A DNA stretch of 64,000 bases, taken from the NCBI GenBank assembly GCA_026745465.1, contig JACYXH010000180.1, positions 1 to 64,000 of the forward strand, read 5' to 3'. A program made the translations under genes and the position numbers. Numbering within the stretch: position 1 is the first letter of the stretch; each line of letters starts with the position of its first letter. The notes beneath the pieces are model-generated. The model had not been told where the DNA came from and searched no databases. It saw nothing but the letters and a program-made list of their open reading frames with translations. The DNA comes from Lota lota (Eukaryota > Chordata > Actinopteri > Gadiformes > Lotidae). This document shows, in pieces, positions 43,640 to 55,804 of this stretch.

Positions 43640-44145
43640 TACATACTATATATACATAGACATGTACTCATACATACACGTACATACTATATATACATAG
43701 ACATGTACTCATACATACTATATATACATAGACATGTACTCATTCATACAGATACATACTATATATACATAGACATGTACTCATACATACAGGTACATAC
43801 TATATATACATAGACATGTACTCATACATACACGTACATACTATATATACATAGACATGTACTCATACATACACGTACATACTATATATACATAGACATG
43901 TACTCATACATACACGTACATACTATATATACATAGACATGTACTCATACATACATGTACATACTACAGTATATATACATAGACAAGTATTCATACATAC
44001 ACATACATACTATATATACATAGACATGTACTCATACATACACGTACATACTACAGTATATATACATAGACATGTATTCATACATACACATACATACTAT
44101 ATATACATAGACATGTACTCATACATATACGTACATACTTACACA
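43640..44145. repeat. 41-bp AT-rich tandem repeat
   Basis: About a dozen units of TACATACTATATATACATAG, then ACATGTACTCATACATACACG, some with a TATAC.. variant or shorter form. Confidence 0.95.
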
Positions 44146-44199
44146 AACATATACATAAGTACACATACATAAACATAAGTATATATATACTATTATGAA

Positions 44200-44352
44200 T
44201 ATATAAACAACAATATTATGAATACATCAACAACAATGTTATGAATGTATCAACAACAATGTTATGAATACATCAACAACAATGTTATGAATACATCAAC
44301 AACAATGTTATGAATACATCAACAACAATGTTATGAATACATCAACAACAAA
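44200..44352. repeat. 23-bp tandem repeat
   Basis: About six units of GTTATGAATACATCAACAAC plus AAT, ending just beside the immunoglobulin exon. Confidence 0.93.
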
Positions 44353-44378
44353 CATCTCTCATTGGATCCAGATCTTAC

Positions 44379-44684
44379 CAACAACGAGCAGCTCTGCGGT
44401 GTGATTGGCCGAGCCAGCGCTGTTGGTCGCCATGCAGCAGACCGTGTTCACACCATACTTCACACCTCTGACGAAGAGGAACCCCCTCTCCACCCAGGCC
44501 GCAGGCTCTGATTGGTTGTCTGTGCTGTCCCTCTCCAGGGGCCTCCCGTTGTGTAGCCACTCAACGGTGGGCTCCGGCGTGCCGCCGGCATCGCAGGAGA
44601 ATTGGGCCGTGTGGCCCACGGGCAACACCTTGGTAGAGGAGTGGAACTCTGTGATGCTGGGGGCCTCCTCCTTCGCGGGCATCA
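44379..44684 (-). CDS. Single I-set immunoglobulin domain exon
   Basis: 306-nt exon bounded by an acceptor (TCTGGTTCAG, exon start 44684) and a donor (TTG|GTAAGA, exon end 44379), both phase 1, the usual phase of Ig exons. It encodes one I-set domain: VGHTAQFSCDAGG (first Cys), EPTVEWLHNGRPL (core Trp), VNTVCCMATNSAGSANHTAELLV (second Cys and A-N-S-A-G). The pattern resembles Ig domains of titin/MYLK-type proteins, but I cannot name the gene. The Asp that usually precedes Gly-x-Tyr-x-Cys is replaced (KYGVNTVCC). No partner exon is recognised. Its donor phase would fit the orphan B30.2 exon 1.3 kb downstream. Confidence 0.65.
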
Positions 44685-44719
44685 CTGAACCAGAAGACAC
44701 CAGGACGAGATGAGTGAAC

Positions 44720-45810
44720 GTTGTACAACACGTATCTAGAGATGCATCAAAACACTCCCTTCACTCTCTCTAATACCTGTCCACTAGAGGGCGACCCAGA
44801 AGATTCAGACCCAGTTTTCTCGCCTGCCTTTTCATACATGACTGAATATCACAGTAGTATCTACAAAGACTTCCCAGGGAGGGGAAGACACTCCAGCTCA
44901 TAGATAAATGAGTCGGGGGCGGAGCTTGTGGAGGAGAACGCAAAACCTTTAACCTGCTGAAATTGAAACTAGATTAACCACACACAGAAAAAAGGCAAAG
45001 TATTTAAAATATGCGGGTGATTTGTGGCCGGTTAGTTAAAATCAGCTTCTTACTTTTTTGCTATCAGCTAGTTTTTGTATGTCATCCTAATTATTTTGTC
45101 CAAGTTTGGTATTGCATATCTTTTAAAGACATTGTAGCCTGTTCCACAAAGTCCTACGTGATTGTTTTTCAGAACATCTTCTTTTATGTTGGACAGAATA
45201 TTGTATTTATATTGCATGCACATTTTATTATTTAGTTATTTTACAAAAGGATACATGTTTTATTATAGCCTATAATGCGCTTGTTGTATTCTTTATTTAT
45301 GTTCACATGCAAATGCCTCGTTCTTTTGTAATATTTCAGCTGGTCTGTGTTTCTGTTCAATAACGTTTTGCCTAAATAAGGAAACAATGCAGTTAGTTGA
45401 TTGGTACGTTAATCAAAATTCATCACCGATAAAAGGCTGGTCTCATGTGCTGAAAAAGATGGCAACAATTTATGCAAATTATATTATTGAATAACAGCTT
45501 GAAATTAATAATAATTATACTAATACTACTTTCGCCTCATGGGGCACCATTTTATAATAGTGGGGGGGAAGCGGACGCGGGGGTCATTTTCTCTAGTTTA
45601 CAAACGGCGGTCTGAGTAGTGGTCGGGTGCAGTTACAGCAAGATGAGGATTCAGGTGAGAAAATACCTAAACCCTGCATCACTAGTAGACACAGACCCTG
45701 ATCAGAGGTCCACACATCCAACCACCTTTCCATTCATAAAGAGAATATATACTGTATCTACTGCACAGAGAATAGAAAGGAGGAACCATTCTCAACTCAT
45801 GAACACAAAC
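44720..45810. other. Gene-free stretch between the Ig exon and the lectin
   Basis: Low-complexity AT-rich part at 45000-45540. No domain in any frame. Part of it is presumably the 3' UTR of the lectin gene. Confidence 0.45.
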
Positions 45811-45815
45811 AAAGT

Positions 45816-47692
45816 CTACGGACCCTCTTTGTTCAGGTCAGCTTCCGGATGTTCCAGGACTAAGACCTTCTCACAGATCCAGTGGTGCAGTCTGTCACAC
45901 GGTTCTTCAGACAAGCTGCCATCCCATGCTACACAGTGTTCTGCTCCACCGTCATCGTGTGGTTCACCTTGTCTCCAACTGAGAACCACAAGGAATACAA
46001 AGTTGAGCCCAGTGTTGAGGTGATGTCACTCTGTCACTCTCAGAGTAGAGATGCTGCTGAATAGAGTCATCATCCTTACCTTGAAGTCATGTGGGTACCA
46101 TCCACCCACTTGAAGATCCCCTCTTTGTCTCGATCACTCAGTCCAATCCAGGTAGCACCCCTCAATCTGCTGACAAACCCCTGTTTCCAGTAGTAATAGC
46201 ATCTGTTGTCATGACAACACAGCTGACTGAATGAAAAATGTATCCCACACACACACACACATACGCACACACCTGTTCTTCTCTGCTGTTGATAACTACC
46301 AGGTCTGCGTTTCTTTGCAGACAGTCTTCTCTACTGTCTGTCCAGCTCTTCTCAGTAGTAGAAATAAAGTAGAGACTCTGGTCGAAAAACAGCCAGCCCA
46401 GAAGGGCCAAATCATCTGTTGAATGTAAAAGAAAATCCTTAACAAACACAGACCTGCTTATCTTACTGTCTTCATTACTTGTGACACACAACCCTGAGAT
46501 CTGACCTTTTGTAGTAAACCACAATAGAAACATGAACTTAGTAGACCACAATAGAAACATGGCCTTAGTAGACCACAATAGAGACCTGCCCTTAGTAGAC
46601 CACAACAGAAAAATGCCCTTTTGTAGTAGACCACAATAGAAACCTGACCTTGTGTAGTAGACCACAATAGAAACATGACCTTGGTAGACCACAATATAAC
46701 CTTGAACTTGGTAGACTACAATATAAATCTGACCTTTTGTTGTAGACCACAATATAAACATTACCTTAGTAGACCACAATTGAAACATGACCTTAATAGA
46801 CCAAAATATAAATCTGTCTGCACGGAAGTGCCTTAAGTAGAACTGTAAACTTAGCTTACTGGAGCTCATAACAAGATAAGCTCCTCTGTACTAACTCTAC
46901 TGCACCCCTGCTGGTGGAGACTAACAACACCTGCAGTACCACCATGCTGCCAGAAGGGGGCCATCCTTTATTTATTTTATTTGGTAGTAGTTTAACACTG
47001 TCTATGCTCTGTCAGCCTGACAATATAAAATGTGAAGTTATATGGAAGAGGGGATGTTCAAACATAAATTACAAAAGCAGAGAGTATTTTCAAAAGAAAG
47101 TTTAGTAACATGATTGATTTAATACATTTCATAACTTCTATAAATCACTTACCAAGTTCATCCAATAATTGCTCTCTCCCCTCCGTCCAAGGTGTCGCTG
47201 AGTCTAGGACAGGACAGAGGAGTACAGAAGAAATCAGCTCTAAAACACAACGACAATAATATACTCCTGAACCAAATGGACAAATATAAATAAGTTGAAA
47301 CTGATTTCATTTATTATTCTTATTATTATTCTTATTATTATTCTTATTATTATTGTTATTATTATTATTATTGTTATTATTATTATTACTATTTTTAATT
47401 TTTTTATTTTAAATGTTTTATTGTAAGTATTATTGCATTAGCTTTAATTAGTTATGAATGTATTCCCCTTGTCATTATTTTTCTTTATTTATTTTCGTAA
47501 TGTGTGTTGTTGTGTGCGGGGGTTGGGCGGGGTGGAAGGGTGGGGAAAAAGAAAATATGAAAGGTGACCTGTAAACCCGGCATTGTGTTTATTGTTTGCT
47601 AATACTTTTCACCAAAATAAACGATTAAAGAAAAAATTAAAACTGAACGACATCGTCTCTAAACACAAAGTCCATCCCCCCGAAAGAAAACA

Positions 47693-47728
<36 letters not shown>

Positions 47729-49521
47729 TACTAATTCTAATAACATTAACAATAATTATCATTATCAATGCTATTATTATAATCATTAATATTATTAAAA
47801 CGTACTATTGTAATTATATTCAGGATGATATGGTTTAGACTCACTGAAGCGCAGGGAGATTAGGAGAATACTCAGCAGTCCGACGCCCACAGTGACAATG
47901 GTGTGCAACTTTAGAGCTGTTCAGGAGTAGGACACACACACACACCCGCACACACAAACACGCATATACGCACGCACACACACACCCACACAAACGCACA
48001 CCCACACACACAAACGCACACACAACCACACGCACACACACATAGGCACACATGCATATACTCACACACACACACACCCACACACCCACACGCACGCACA
48101 CACACACACACCCACACACACACACACACACACAAACGCACACCCACACCCACACATACACACACACGCACACACAACCATACGCATGCACGCACGCACG
48201 CACGCACGCACATACACACACACACACTCACACACACCCACATCAACACACACCCACACACACACAAATGCATACACAACCACACGCACACACACGCATG
48301 CACGCACGCACACACACACACACAAAAACGCACGCACACACACACACACACGCACACATGCATACACGCATTGTAATACACACAGATATATTCGTACTGC
48401 GTGGCTATCATTCACAGTCTCCCTACGGTCTGCAGAATCCCTCCCCATCTTCAAGAAACATCTGAAGACCTCTACTGACAACACCTCAATAAGTGATTAC
48501 TGGTACTGTAGCTCCCTCATTATTCACATATACGCACACATACAGTTATACAGTAATACAGCTATGCATACAGTAATACATATAGTAATACATACAGTAA
48601 TACATACGCACACATACAGTTATACAGTAATACAGCTATGCATACAGTAATACATATAGTAAAACATACAGTAATACATACGTACACAAACAGTAAAATT
48701 CACAACGGCACACGCAGAAAATATTAGGATATGTTGTTTGGGATGGTTTGAGAAATGTTCATATTAATTACAAACTTTACTTAATTGTGTTAAATCCATA
48801 AGTCCACTTGAGATCACTTCAGTTAAATGAGTAGCCTTTATTAAAATACTAAAATGTGGATTAAAAAAGCCATTGGCACTCTAATGTTACGTTGCACTAC
48901 CACTAATAATAAGTAATGAAAATACTAAACCAAACATATATCATGAAATACACAACTACTTGAGAAGCCTAGTAATAGTCCGTAACTCATGGCCGTAATC
49001 ACAGGTTGTTTGTTCTGGAAACTTAAATGTGTGTTGTTTGTCTAGAACATACACGTGTTGTTATTTAGGAGAATAAATCTGTCTATGTGTGTTGTTTGTC
49101 TAGAACATACACGTCTTGTTATTTAGGAGAAGAAATCTGTCTATGTGTGTTGTTTGTCTACTCTAGAACATACACATGTTGTTATTTAGGAGAATAAATC
49201 TGTCTATGTGTGCTGTTTGTCTAGAACATACTTATTTAGGAGAATAAATCTGTCTATGTGGTCGCTGGTTCATCAGGTTGGGCACTTTGGCTAAAAACGT
49301 TTGCTAAATGTAAATCTTAAATGTATGTAGATGAAAAAATATATTTTTTTACTGGATTATTTATTTTAAATTCTCTAAAAAGGGCACCTACCAAATCTTC
49401 TCTTCCTGGTCTCCTCCTGGTCAAAAGACGTGTCCTCAGGTTCCTCAGTGGGTCCAGGGTCCAAAAACGTGTCCTCAGGTTCCTCAGTGGGTCCAGGGTC
49501 CAGTTCATAGATGTGGTCCAT
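45816..49521 (-). CDS. Type II membrane C-type lectin receptor (CD209/CLEC-like), six coding exons
   Basis: Exons: 49521-49392, 47916-47845, 47197-47153, 46415-46273, 46180-46080 and 45978-45816; 654 nt in total, 217 aa. All junctions are GT-AG and every phase joins. Exon 1: cytoplasmic tail [18 protein letters not shown] with an exact 13-residue tandem duplication. Exon 2: membrane segment [19 protein letters not shown]. Exon 3: a short 15-residue neck ([13 protein letters not shown]). Exons 4-6: C-type lectin domain, [39 protein letters not shown], then [22 protein letters not shown]. The four core Cys are present. The sugar-binding EPN motif reads EPH and the usual WND reads WDG, so classic calcium-dependent mannose binding is doubtful. 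No ITIM is seen. Role: probably an immune-cell surface receptor. No single long open frame exists because the exons are short. Confidence 0.87.
46495..46830. repeat. Minisatellite in an intron of the lectin gene
   Basis: About ten imperfect units (roughly 27-36 bp) of GACCTTAGTAGACCACAATA, then GAAACAT, within the intron between lectin exons 3 and 4. Long open frames here are artefacts. Confidence 0.9.
47310..47400. repeat. (TTA)n microsatellite
   Basis: ATTATT repeats with CTT and GTT interruptions in a lectin intron; a second block lies at 47692-47726. Confidence 0.93.
47930..48382. repeat. CA-rich compound microsatellite
   Basis: ACACAC with regular CG, CC and AA interruptions over 450 bp inside lectin intron 1. 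It supplies several Cys/Val or His/Thr open frames on both strands, all artefacts. Confidence 0.95.
48530..48690. repeat. Tandem CAGTAATACATA-type repeat
   Basis: Repeated CAGTAATACA(T/G) phrases, including a longer duplicated unit (ACGCACACATACAGTTATAC at 48530 and 48607). Confidence 0.85.
49020..49260. repeat. About 60-bp tandem repeat, four units
   Basis: Units of TGTTGTTTGTCTAGAACATA followed by CACGTGTTGTTATTTAGGAGAATAAATCTGTC in lectin intron 1; the fourth unit is shortened. Confidence 0.9.
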
Positions 49522-49739
49522 GGTTCCTCTCTGTCAGCATCCACTGCTTCTGCTCTCAGGCTTCAGCTCTGCTATATCAGATGGAAAAACGTCACATGTT
49601 TGAATTCTGACCAATCATCAGCTTGTCATCTAAACCATCACTGTCAGGAAATGTTTTTCTTACACGCTTATCAGATGCCATGACTCACACTCGCACGCAA
49701 CCACACACACAAACAACATTATTTCTCATTTAATATAAA

Positions 49740-49874
49740 GACATTTAGAGGTATAATATAGTAGATAGCGTAGTGGACATGTCCAGGAGTCCACTACAGA
49801 TTTATATTCATATTTATACAACTCAACTCAGCACACTATGGGAACGGCAGAATTATCGTGTTTTGCTGACGTTG

Positions 49875-49905
<31 letters not shown>

Positions 49906-50340
49906 TTTGTGTGTGTGTGTGTGTGTGTGTGTGGTCTAAAAGGCAGTTCTATTTAAGGCTTTAAATGATGCTTATCATTTGTATGAAGACTATCTGTTCT
50001 ACTTACGTCATCATAGACAGCGGCTCAGGGTTACATATAATGTATAAAGAATACATAGATATGTCATGTATTTTATTCATCTTTTATTCATTCTAACATA
50101 CATAATTAACATCCACACAAATCAGTTTTATGTTGAACCTCATTCATTCATGTTTCTATTATTTTGACCTCAGTTATGTTTCTTTCATTGGTTCTCCACT
50201 ACCTGTTTTATTATTTATAATAAATAAACAAAACACCTTTTTGTGAAAACTCTGTATTCCTGTTTTCTGCGTTCATTTCAAGTAAAATATTTATAAGCCA
50301 GGGCAACACGTCTGTATTTGGCGGGATGGCTCTGTTGGGG
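49740..50340. repeat. Dispersed module Z, first copy
   Basis: Contains TCTAAAAGGCAGTTCTATTT, ACGTCATCATAGACAGCGGC, CAGGGTTACATAT, TTATTTTGACCTCAGTTATG and TTATAAGCCAGGGCAACACG. The same set recurs at about 52910-53400 (direct), 57850-58440 (direct, more complete) and 60690-61220 (inverted). Includes a GT run at 49881-49932. No coding potential. Confidence 0.85.
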
Positions 50341-50356
50341 AAACTCCCCGGCCGTC

Positions 50357-50643
<287 letters not shown>

Positions 50644-50649
50644 CTGACA

Positions 50650-51290
50650 GGAGAACAAGACATGATTAGCCTGCTAAATCTTTATTGTTGTTGTTGTTAA
50701 TGATAAACAATAAACAGTAATAATAGTATTGCAGTTAAAATCGAATATGAAATACATGCATCATTACAGTCATGATTATTAGGTTGTTATGTCTAATATA
50801 ATAAACTGAATTAAATAATAAAAGAAATATCATTAATAATAAAATAACAATTATTTTATATCATGTTCTGAATATGAAATGCATATATAATTACTATGAT
50901 TAATAATGTTAGTATTAGCATCATTATTATGTTCTTCTGTCTCATATAATGATGCTATTAAATAGTAATACTAATAGTTCTATAATCTTCATTTCAAATA
51001 TAAATAACTATGGAAAATATTTAAAATAATAGGCCTAATAATGAGGCTATAATAAAGAAACTACCTTTTCTAATGGAATATGAAATGCACACATAATAAC
51101 TATTAATAATGTCTGTATTATTGTGATATGATTATGTCAAACAATACTAATAATAATAATCATAATTACTAAATAATAATATAACAATAATAATAATGTA
51201 GTACATGTTATACAAGTATGATTAATTATGATGGTAAACAATATTAATAAACTCTGTGTTGCTGTCAGACCACTTTCATTAAAAGTAAGA
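50650..51290. other. AT-rich gene-free stretch (pair of 37.06-37.79 kb)
   Basis: AT-rich, with AATAAT-type runs; shares phrases with the block upstream of 37.8 kb. No gene. Confidence 0.5.
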
Positions 51291-51379
51291 TATTCATAAG
51301 CCAGGGCAACATGTTTGTATTTGGCTGTATGGCTCTGTTGGGTAAACTGGTATAGATCTCACAGAATGTTTCCTCACAC

Positions 51380-51545
51380 CCAGTAACTTATGTATCTTCT
51401 GATCATGCATTTCATTCTGCACTGCTGCGTCTGCAGATATGTATAGCTACAGGACGCCACACCGTGAGTCTTATCTGTTGTGTGGCGTGTGTGTGCGTAG
51501 TCTTGTGTTTTATTTCCATGTCATCAGAATAATTATTGAATGTAT
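51380..51545. repeat. Dispersed module W
   Basis: CTTCTGATCATGCATTTCAT, TCTGCACTGCTGCGTCTGCA, GATATGTATAGCTACAGGAC and GAATAATTATTGAATGTATT. Further copies lie at about 54175-54335 and, elsewhere, 56335-56510 (inverted), 59785-59975 (inverted), 62215-62375 and 63770-63935. It is usually followed by TCTCGGCCAGGGCAACACGT and then the 69-bp repeat. Confidence 0.85.
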
Positions 51546-51604
51546 TTGTGCAATATGTTCTCGGCCAGGGCAACACGTCCCATCAGGTCAATCAGTTTAG
51601 AACG

Positions 51605-51735
51605 CTCTTGGCCACAGATCTGAAGGGCTTCACAGGCCGCGTTATAGAGATGAGGAGAGAGAGAGAGACAGTGAGCTTGACCACAGATCTGAAGGGCTTC
51701 ACAGGCCGCGTTATAGAGATGAGGAGAGAGAGAGA
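51605..51735 (+). repeat. 69-bp tandem repeat, array 1
   Basis: Two units of CTTGACCACAGATCTGAAGG, then GCTTCACAGGCCGCGTTATA, then GAGATGAGGAGAGAGAGAGA, then GACAGTGAG. Because 69 is divisible by three, open frames run through it (SLTTDLKGFTGRVIEMRRER on +). Confidence 0.93.
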
Positions 51736-52460
51736 ACTGAGGAAGGAGAGGGGGAGAGAGAACTGAGGAAAGAGAGAGAGGGAGAGGGAGAGAGAGACAG
51801 AGAAAGACAGCGAGAGAGCTGAGAAAAGAGAGAGGGGGAGAGGGGGAGAGGGAGAGAGAGACAGAGAGCTGAGGAAAGAGAGAGACAGAGAGATAGAGAC
51901 AGCGAGAATGCTGAGGAAAGAGAGAGGGTGAGGGAGAGAGGGAGATAGAGAAAGAGAGATACAGTGAGAGAGTTGAGGAAAGAGAGAGAGACAGAGAGAC
52001 AGCGAGAGCGCTGAGGAAAGAGAGATAGAGAGAGACAGACAGAGAGAGAGACAAGTGAGGAAGGAGAGGTGGGAGAGAGTTGAGGAAGGGGATGGAGAGA
52101 GAGCTGAGAGGAGAGAGAGAGACAGAGAGCTGAGGAAAGAGAGACTTAGAGAGACAGAAAGAGAGCTAAGGAAAGAAAGTAAGATAGAGAGAGACAGAAG
52201 GAGAGCTGAGTAAAGAGAGAGACAGAGAGAGAGACAGCGAGAGGGCTGAGAAAGGAGAAAAGGAGAGAGCTGAGGAAGAAGAGGGGGCGAGAGCTGAGGA
52301 AGGAGAGATCTGAGGAAAGGGGTAGAGGGAGACAGGGAGACAGAGAGACAGATCTGAGAGAGAGAGGCAGAGAGCTGAGGAGAGAGAGAGAGGCAGAGAG
52401 AGACATCTGAGCAAAGAGAGAGAGAGGCAGAGAGAGAGCTGAGGAAAGAGAGAGAGAGAG
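51736..52460. repeat. GA-rich minisatellite (GCTGAGGAAAGAGAGA units)
   Basis: Purine-rich strand made of variable-length units built on GAGAGCTGAGGAAAGAGAGA. On the other strand this reads TCTCTCTTTCCTCAGCTCTC. Open frames of Ser/Leu are artefacts. Confidence 0.93.
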
Positions 52461-52469
52461 ACTATAACT

Positions 52470-52899
52470 GATAGAGACACTGAGGCACCACACCTCCATA
52501 ACCCAAACGCAGGGAGGAGGTCCTCCTGGGTGAAGGTGGACTGGAAGGTGTGGATGTGTGTCAGTGTGTCTGAGGACCATCCTACATCTGGGGACACTCT
52601 GTAGAAGGACAGAGTGCCAGCAGGCCGGTCCAGATACACTCCTACTCTGTTAGAGTCAGGAGGGGGGAGATGTATGTCTGTTCTACTACCGTTGTACCAG
52701 GCAATGTAACCATCATCATGACAAACAAGACTCCAGGACTTGTTGTTCCCTCCAAGGCTGTCATCACCCCCTCCTCTGCTTGTGATTCCTCTGTATGCCA
52801 CTCCTATAACAACAGCTCCTTCCCACTCTACCTCCCAGTAACAGCGGCCAGTCAGACCCTCTCTACACAACACCTGGTACCAGTAGTCAAATCTCTCTA
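52470..52899 (-). pseudogene. B30.2 exon fragment, 3' part (fragment 2)
   Basis: Starts abruptly in FDYWYQVLCREGLTG, then GRCYWEVEWEGAVVIGV, WSLVCHDDGYIAWYNGS and VGVYLDRPAGTLSFYRV. At the end, loss of two bases where TGTCAG is expected turns SLCQL-stop into a read-through into the CT repeat. The PRY start and splice acceptor are missing. It overlaps fragment 1 by about 60 bp, so it is a separate broken copy and not the other half of it. Confidence 0.88.
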
Positions 52900-53020
52900 G
52901 AATATAGTAAGTAGCATAGTGAACATGTCTAGGAGTCCACTACCGAGTTCTATTCATATTTATATAACTTAACTCAGCACACTATGAGAACAGCAGAATT
53001 AGTGTGTTTTGCTGACGTAG

Positions 53021-53026
<6 letters not shown>

Positions 53027-53064
<38 letters not shown>

Positions 53065-53076
53065 TGTGTGTGTCTG
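53027..53076. repeat. (GT)n microsatellite
   Basis: GT run inside the second copy of module Z. Confidence 0.95.
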
Positions 53077-53600
53077 TGGTCTAAAAGGCAGTTCTATTGA
53101 AAGCTTTAAATGATGCTTATCATTTGTTTGAAGACTATTTGTCACACTAACGTCATCATAGACAGCGGCTCAGGGTTACATATATAAAGAATACATAGAT
53201 ATGTCATGTTGTTTTACTTTTAATCATTCTAACATACATAATTAACATCCACACAAACCAGTTTTATGTTGAAACTCATTCAGTCATGTTTCTATTATTT
53301 TGACCTCAGTTATGTTTCTTTCATTGGTTCTCCACTACCTGTTTTAGTATTTATAATAAATAAATAAAAGCCCTTTTTGTCACAACTCTGTATTACTGTT
53401 TCCTGCGTTCAGTCCCTCACAAACATAATGAACATTATCGTGGATTTCACATCACATTCAAATACATTGTGGAGTGTGTGTGGTTGATGGGTGAAGCAGC
53501 CTCACCTGGCCCGAGTCACACTGATTAGACTCTGGCTGGGTGATGCTGCACACCTGTGGTGCATTGACCAATCAAGGCTCACAGGTTAAACCAGCCGTCA

Positions 53601-53753
<153 letters not shown>

Positions 53754-53899
53754 CTGGGAGCTCGGACATGCTGGTACTGAACACCTGCTCTGACTGGTAC
53801 AACTCTACAACAAACCGTTTTACTCAACATCAACCTGTGTCCTGGTCGTGGGAGGAGCCCAGTAAAGCCACCTAGGTGGTGTGTAGCATGCACATTGCT

Positions 53900-53960
53900 A
53901 CAACATTCATTTAGCGGATGCTTTTGTCCAAAGCAAATTACAAGATGTGCATTCAATGAA
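53900..53960. mobile_element. LINE/SINE-type tail, inverted
   Basis: TTTAGCGGATGCTTTTGTCC then AAAGCAAATTACAAGATG is the reverse complement of the common fish 3' tail (gctttggataaaagcgtctgctaaatg). Its partner in the other arm is at about 60165-60210. Confidence 0.55.
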
Positions 53961-54564
53961 GATACAACCCTAAAAGTGCAAGAATCATACCAGCACAAGC
54001 AATTCAGAATCTGATTCATCCCTTTATGTACTCTTTAATTATGTTTTATGTTTAAATCTCTCTAGACCAACAGAGTGAGTTACAAACGATGACTTAGAGA
54101 GCCTAGACAGACTCTAGCCCTTCAAGTGTGTCGTGTGTATCTCACAGGATGTTTCCTCACACCCAGGAGCTTGAGTTATCTTCTGATCATGCATTTCATC
54201 ATCTGCACCGCTGCGTCTCCAGATATGTATAGCTACAGGATGCTACACCGTGAGCCTTGCTATCTGGCGTGTGTGGGCGTAATCACGTGTTTGGTTTTTC
54301 CCGGTCATCAGAATAATTATTGAATATATTTGTGCTTAATGTTCTGAGAAGCCCGCCTCAGAGCTGGTGGCCCTTTACCTAGTTCAGAACATCTGGTTCA
54401 GAACATCTGGTTCAGCACATCTGGTTCAGTACACCGATTGCAGTGGCTTTACAACAACATTATTCTCAGTTTAGTCAGACCACTTTCATTTAAAGTACAA
54501 TATTTATATAATGCCACCAGTGTGATAATGTGTAAATAAGTAAATACACCTCTGTATTTGGAGG

Positions 54565-55055
54565 GCATTATAGAGATGAGGAAAGAGAGAGAGCTGAGGA
54601 AGGAGAGGGGGAGAGAGAACTGAGGAAAAAGAGAGAGGGGGAGAGGGAGAGAGACAGAGAGAGAGACAGCGAGAGAGCTTAAGAAAGAGAGAGAGAGCTG
54701 AGGAAGGAGAGGGGGAGAGAGATCTGAGGAAAGAGAGAGAGTGGAGAGAGACAGGGAGACAACTGAGGAAAGAGTGGGGGTGAGAGCTAAGGAAAGAGAG
54801 AGAGAGAGCTGAGGAAAGAGAGAGAGAGGAGGGGAGAGGGAGAGACAGCGAGAGAGCTGTCGAAAGAGAGCGAGAGAGAGCTGAGGAGAGAGAGGGGGAG
54901 AGAGCTGAGGGAGGAGAGGGGGAGAAATAGCTGAAGAAAGAGAGAGAGAGGGAGACAAGTTGAGAGAGAGAGACAGAAACAGATGAGGTAAGAGAGAGAA
55001 AGAGAGAGAGACCAAGAGAGAGAGACAGAGAGCTGAGAAAAAAGAGAGACAGAGA
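54565..55055. repeat. GA-rich minisatellite
   Basis: Same GCTGAGGAAAGAGAGA-type units as 51736-52460. Inverted partner 59150-59590. Confidence 0.92.
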
Positions 55056-55109
55056 CTTTAACTGACAAAGAGTTGATTACATGATTAGGCTGCTAAACCT
55101 TTATTGTTG

Positions 55110-55305
55110 TGTCTCTAACAGAGTAGGGGTGTATCTGGAACGGCCTGCTGGCACTCTGTCCTTCTACAGAGTGTCCCCAGATGTAGGAGGGTCCTCAGAC
55201 ACACTGACACACATCCACACCTTCCAGTCCACCTTCACCCAGGAGGACCTCCACCCTGGGTTTAGGTTATGGGGTGGTGCTTCAGTGTCTCTTTGTCAGT
55301 TATAG
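55110..55305 (+). pseudogene. B30.2 exon fragment, 3' end (fragment 3)
   Basis: + strand: NRVGVYLERPAGTLSFYRV, then LTHIHTFQSTFTQEDL and GASVSLCQL with its stop at 55303-55305. The first two thirds of the domain are missing. The break is at CTAACAGAGTAGG, with a poly-T-poor 'ctttattgttgtgtctctaacag' to its left. The only B30.2 piece on the + strand, because it lies in an inverted block. Confidence 0.88.
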
Positions 55306-55707
55306 TCTCTCTCCTTCCTCAGCTCTCTCAGTCTCTCTCTGCCCCTCTCTCTTTCCTCATCTCTCTCACGCTCTTGCTCTCTCTGTCTCTCTCTGTCTCC
55401 CTCTCCTTCTCTCCCTCTCTCTGCCTTCCTAAGCTCTCTCTGTCTTACTCTCCCCTCTCCTTCCTCAGCTCTCTCCTCCCCTCTCCTTCCTCAGCTGTCT
55501 CTCTTTGTCTCTCTCTGTCTCTCTCTCTGTCTGTCCCTGTCTCTGTCTCTCTCTCTGTCTCTCTTTCTCTCTGTCTCTCTTCCTCTCCCCATCTCTCTCT
55601 TTCCTCAGCTCTCTCTCTCTTTCCTCAGCACTCTCGCTGTCTCTCTCTCTCTGTCTCTCTCTCCCTCTCGCTCTCTTTCCTCAGCTCTCTCACTGTCTCT
55701 CTCTCTC

Positions 55708-55804
<97 letters not shown>

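Noticed and set aside
46162..46869. 235-codon open frame as the lectin coding sequence
   Set aside because: It runs through an intronic minisatellite and ends inside the CA run. The spliced exon model with matching phases explains the lectin domain better.
49317..49544. Frame starting MDADREEPW as the lectin N-terminus
   Set aside because: The alternative frame from the ATG at 49521 ([10 protein letters not shown]) ends at a donor whose phase fits the membrane exon; the MDADREEPW frame does not.
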